In this document: positions 63,563 to 64,000 of the stretch, one piece after another
How positions within the stretch are numbered: position 1 is the first letter of the stretch
Layout of the letters: each line of letters opens with the position of its first letter
Assembly (NCBI RefSeq): GCF_008727715.1
Contig: NZ_CP044218.1
Span: 4,047,501 to 4,111,500 of the forward strand
DNA: 64,000 bases
Direction: 5' to 3'
DNA from: Mesorhizobium terrae
GTDB taxonomy: Bacteria; Pseudomonadota; Alphaproteobacteria; Rhizobiales; Rhizobiaceae
Position numbers and translations under genes: made by a program
The notes under the pieces: generated by a model
Database searches by the model: none
What the model was told of the DNA's origin: nothing
What the model saw: only the letters and a program-made list of their open reading frames with translations

Positions 63563-64000
63563 CGGGCAAGAAGCTGCTCATTTCCGCAGTGGTGCTGGCG
63601 CTGGTGCAGATCGGCTTCCTGAGCTGGATCATCGCTGGCCGTGCCGCGATCCTGCGCAATGGCACGGAAGTTCTGCTGAAGGTCGAGCCGATCGATCCGC
63701 GCGACCTGCTGCGCGGCGACTATGTCAGCCTTGGCTACGAGATTTCGCGCATACCGGTGAAGCTGGTCGCCGACATCCCGACCGACCGCACGGCAGCGAC
63801 CGACGAGCGTATCCTCGTCAGGCTGCACAAGGACCAGGACGGCTACTGGCGCGCGGTTGCCGCTTTCCTTGGTAAGCCGACGACGGCGCCGGGAACGGAC
63901 GAGGCCGATATTGCGGGCCGGCTCCTCGGCGGCTCGTCGCTAGAGCCGGACGCAACCTTGTCGCCGGATTACGGCATCGACCGCTTCTATCTGCCGGAAG
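63559..64000 (+). CDS. GDYXXLXY domain protein (3' end missing)
   Basis: At least 147 residues, open at the window edge. An N-terminal membrane helix (LLISAVVLALVQIGFLSWIIAG) precedes a periplasmic domain with the family motif GDYVSLGY at about residues 53-60, within PIDPRDLLRGDYVSLGYEIS. Function unknown. Co-translated with the DUF2157 gene. Confidence 0.92.
   Translation, partial: MTGKKLLISAVVLALVQIGFLSWIIAGRAAILRNGTEVLLKVEPIDPRDLLRGDYVSLGYEISRIPVKLVADIPTDRTAATDERILVRLHKDQDGYWRAVAAFLGKPTTAPGTDEADIAGRLLGGSSLEPDATLSPDYGIDRFYLPE

Overview
The window reads as chromosome of a high-GC alphaproteobacterium of the order Rhizobiales, most likely Mesorhizobium or a close relative (inference). The basis is gene content and order: an ExoR-type regulator, glnB-glnA behind a sigma-54 promoter, the run argS - SPOR protein - nagZ - scpA - scpB - tatABC - serS - surE - pcm - NlpD-like lipoprotein - yajC - secDF, and several intergenic palindromic repeats of rhizobial type. 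Coding density is high. Most genes are intact. The first gene (ihfA) and the last (a GDYXXLXY protein) are cut by the window edges.

Layout. 1-1 kb: end of ihfA and a MerR-type regulator. 1-6 kb: an OmpR/TctE-type two-component system convergent with a NitT/TauT-type ABC importer. 6-7.4 kb: two small unknown proteins and tRNA-Pro(GGG). 7.5-10.4 kb: exopolysaccharide priming transferase and an O-antigen ligase-type membrane protein. 10.5-14 kb: P1 (DmpA-type) peptidase and TetR regulator, divergent from an APC permease. 14-16 kb: glnB-glnA. 16-23 kb: NAD(P)HX repair enzyme, VOC protein, valS, and a FadL-like outer membrane protein preceded by two strong stem-loops. 23.5-25.3 kb: exoR and xthA. 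25.4-30.1 kb: accessory block (purine permease, dioxygenase-like protein, DMT exporter, ParDE, VOC protein). 30.1-36.8 kb: erpA, dgt, argS, SPOR protein. 37-42 kb: second accessory block (YdeI-like protein, CmlA/FloR-like exporter, guanidine-II riboswitch with an SMR exporter, an MFS carrier, small proteins). 42-46.8 kb: nagZ-scpAB and tatABC. 46.8-47.8 kb: non-coding repeats. 47.8-59.2 kb: serS-surE-pcm-nlpD-like, a DUF815 ATPase, yajC-secDF-Mth938 protein-NDUFAF6-like protein, and a sterol desaturase-family enzyme. 59.2-61.4 kb: lipoprotein and trmFO. 61.4-62.2 kb: two DUF1127 genes followed by a tandem small-RNA array. 62.4-64 kb: DUF2157 and GDYXXLXY membrane proteins.

The most striking element lies at 61439-62206 on the minus strand. 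Two tiny DUF1127 proteins are followed, 10 bases after the second stop codon, by nine hairpins whose loops show CCUCCUCCC (eight exact, one variant). They form three tandem units of about 158 bases. Stem sequences differ between units but stay paired. This matches the CcsR / cuckoo (alpha-r14) class of anti-Shine-Dalgarno small RNAs, known from Rhodobacter and rhizobia, in an expanded array with its protein partners. Other notable points are a guanidine-II riboswitch, a secDF-linked pair resembling the human complex I assembly factors NDUFAF3 and NDUFAF6 (the latter lacking prenyl-synthase aspartates), a long unexplained stem-loop at 21524-21587, and two apparent insertions into an otherwise conserved rhizobial gene order.
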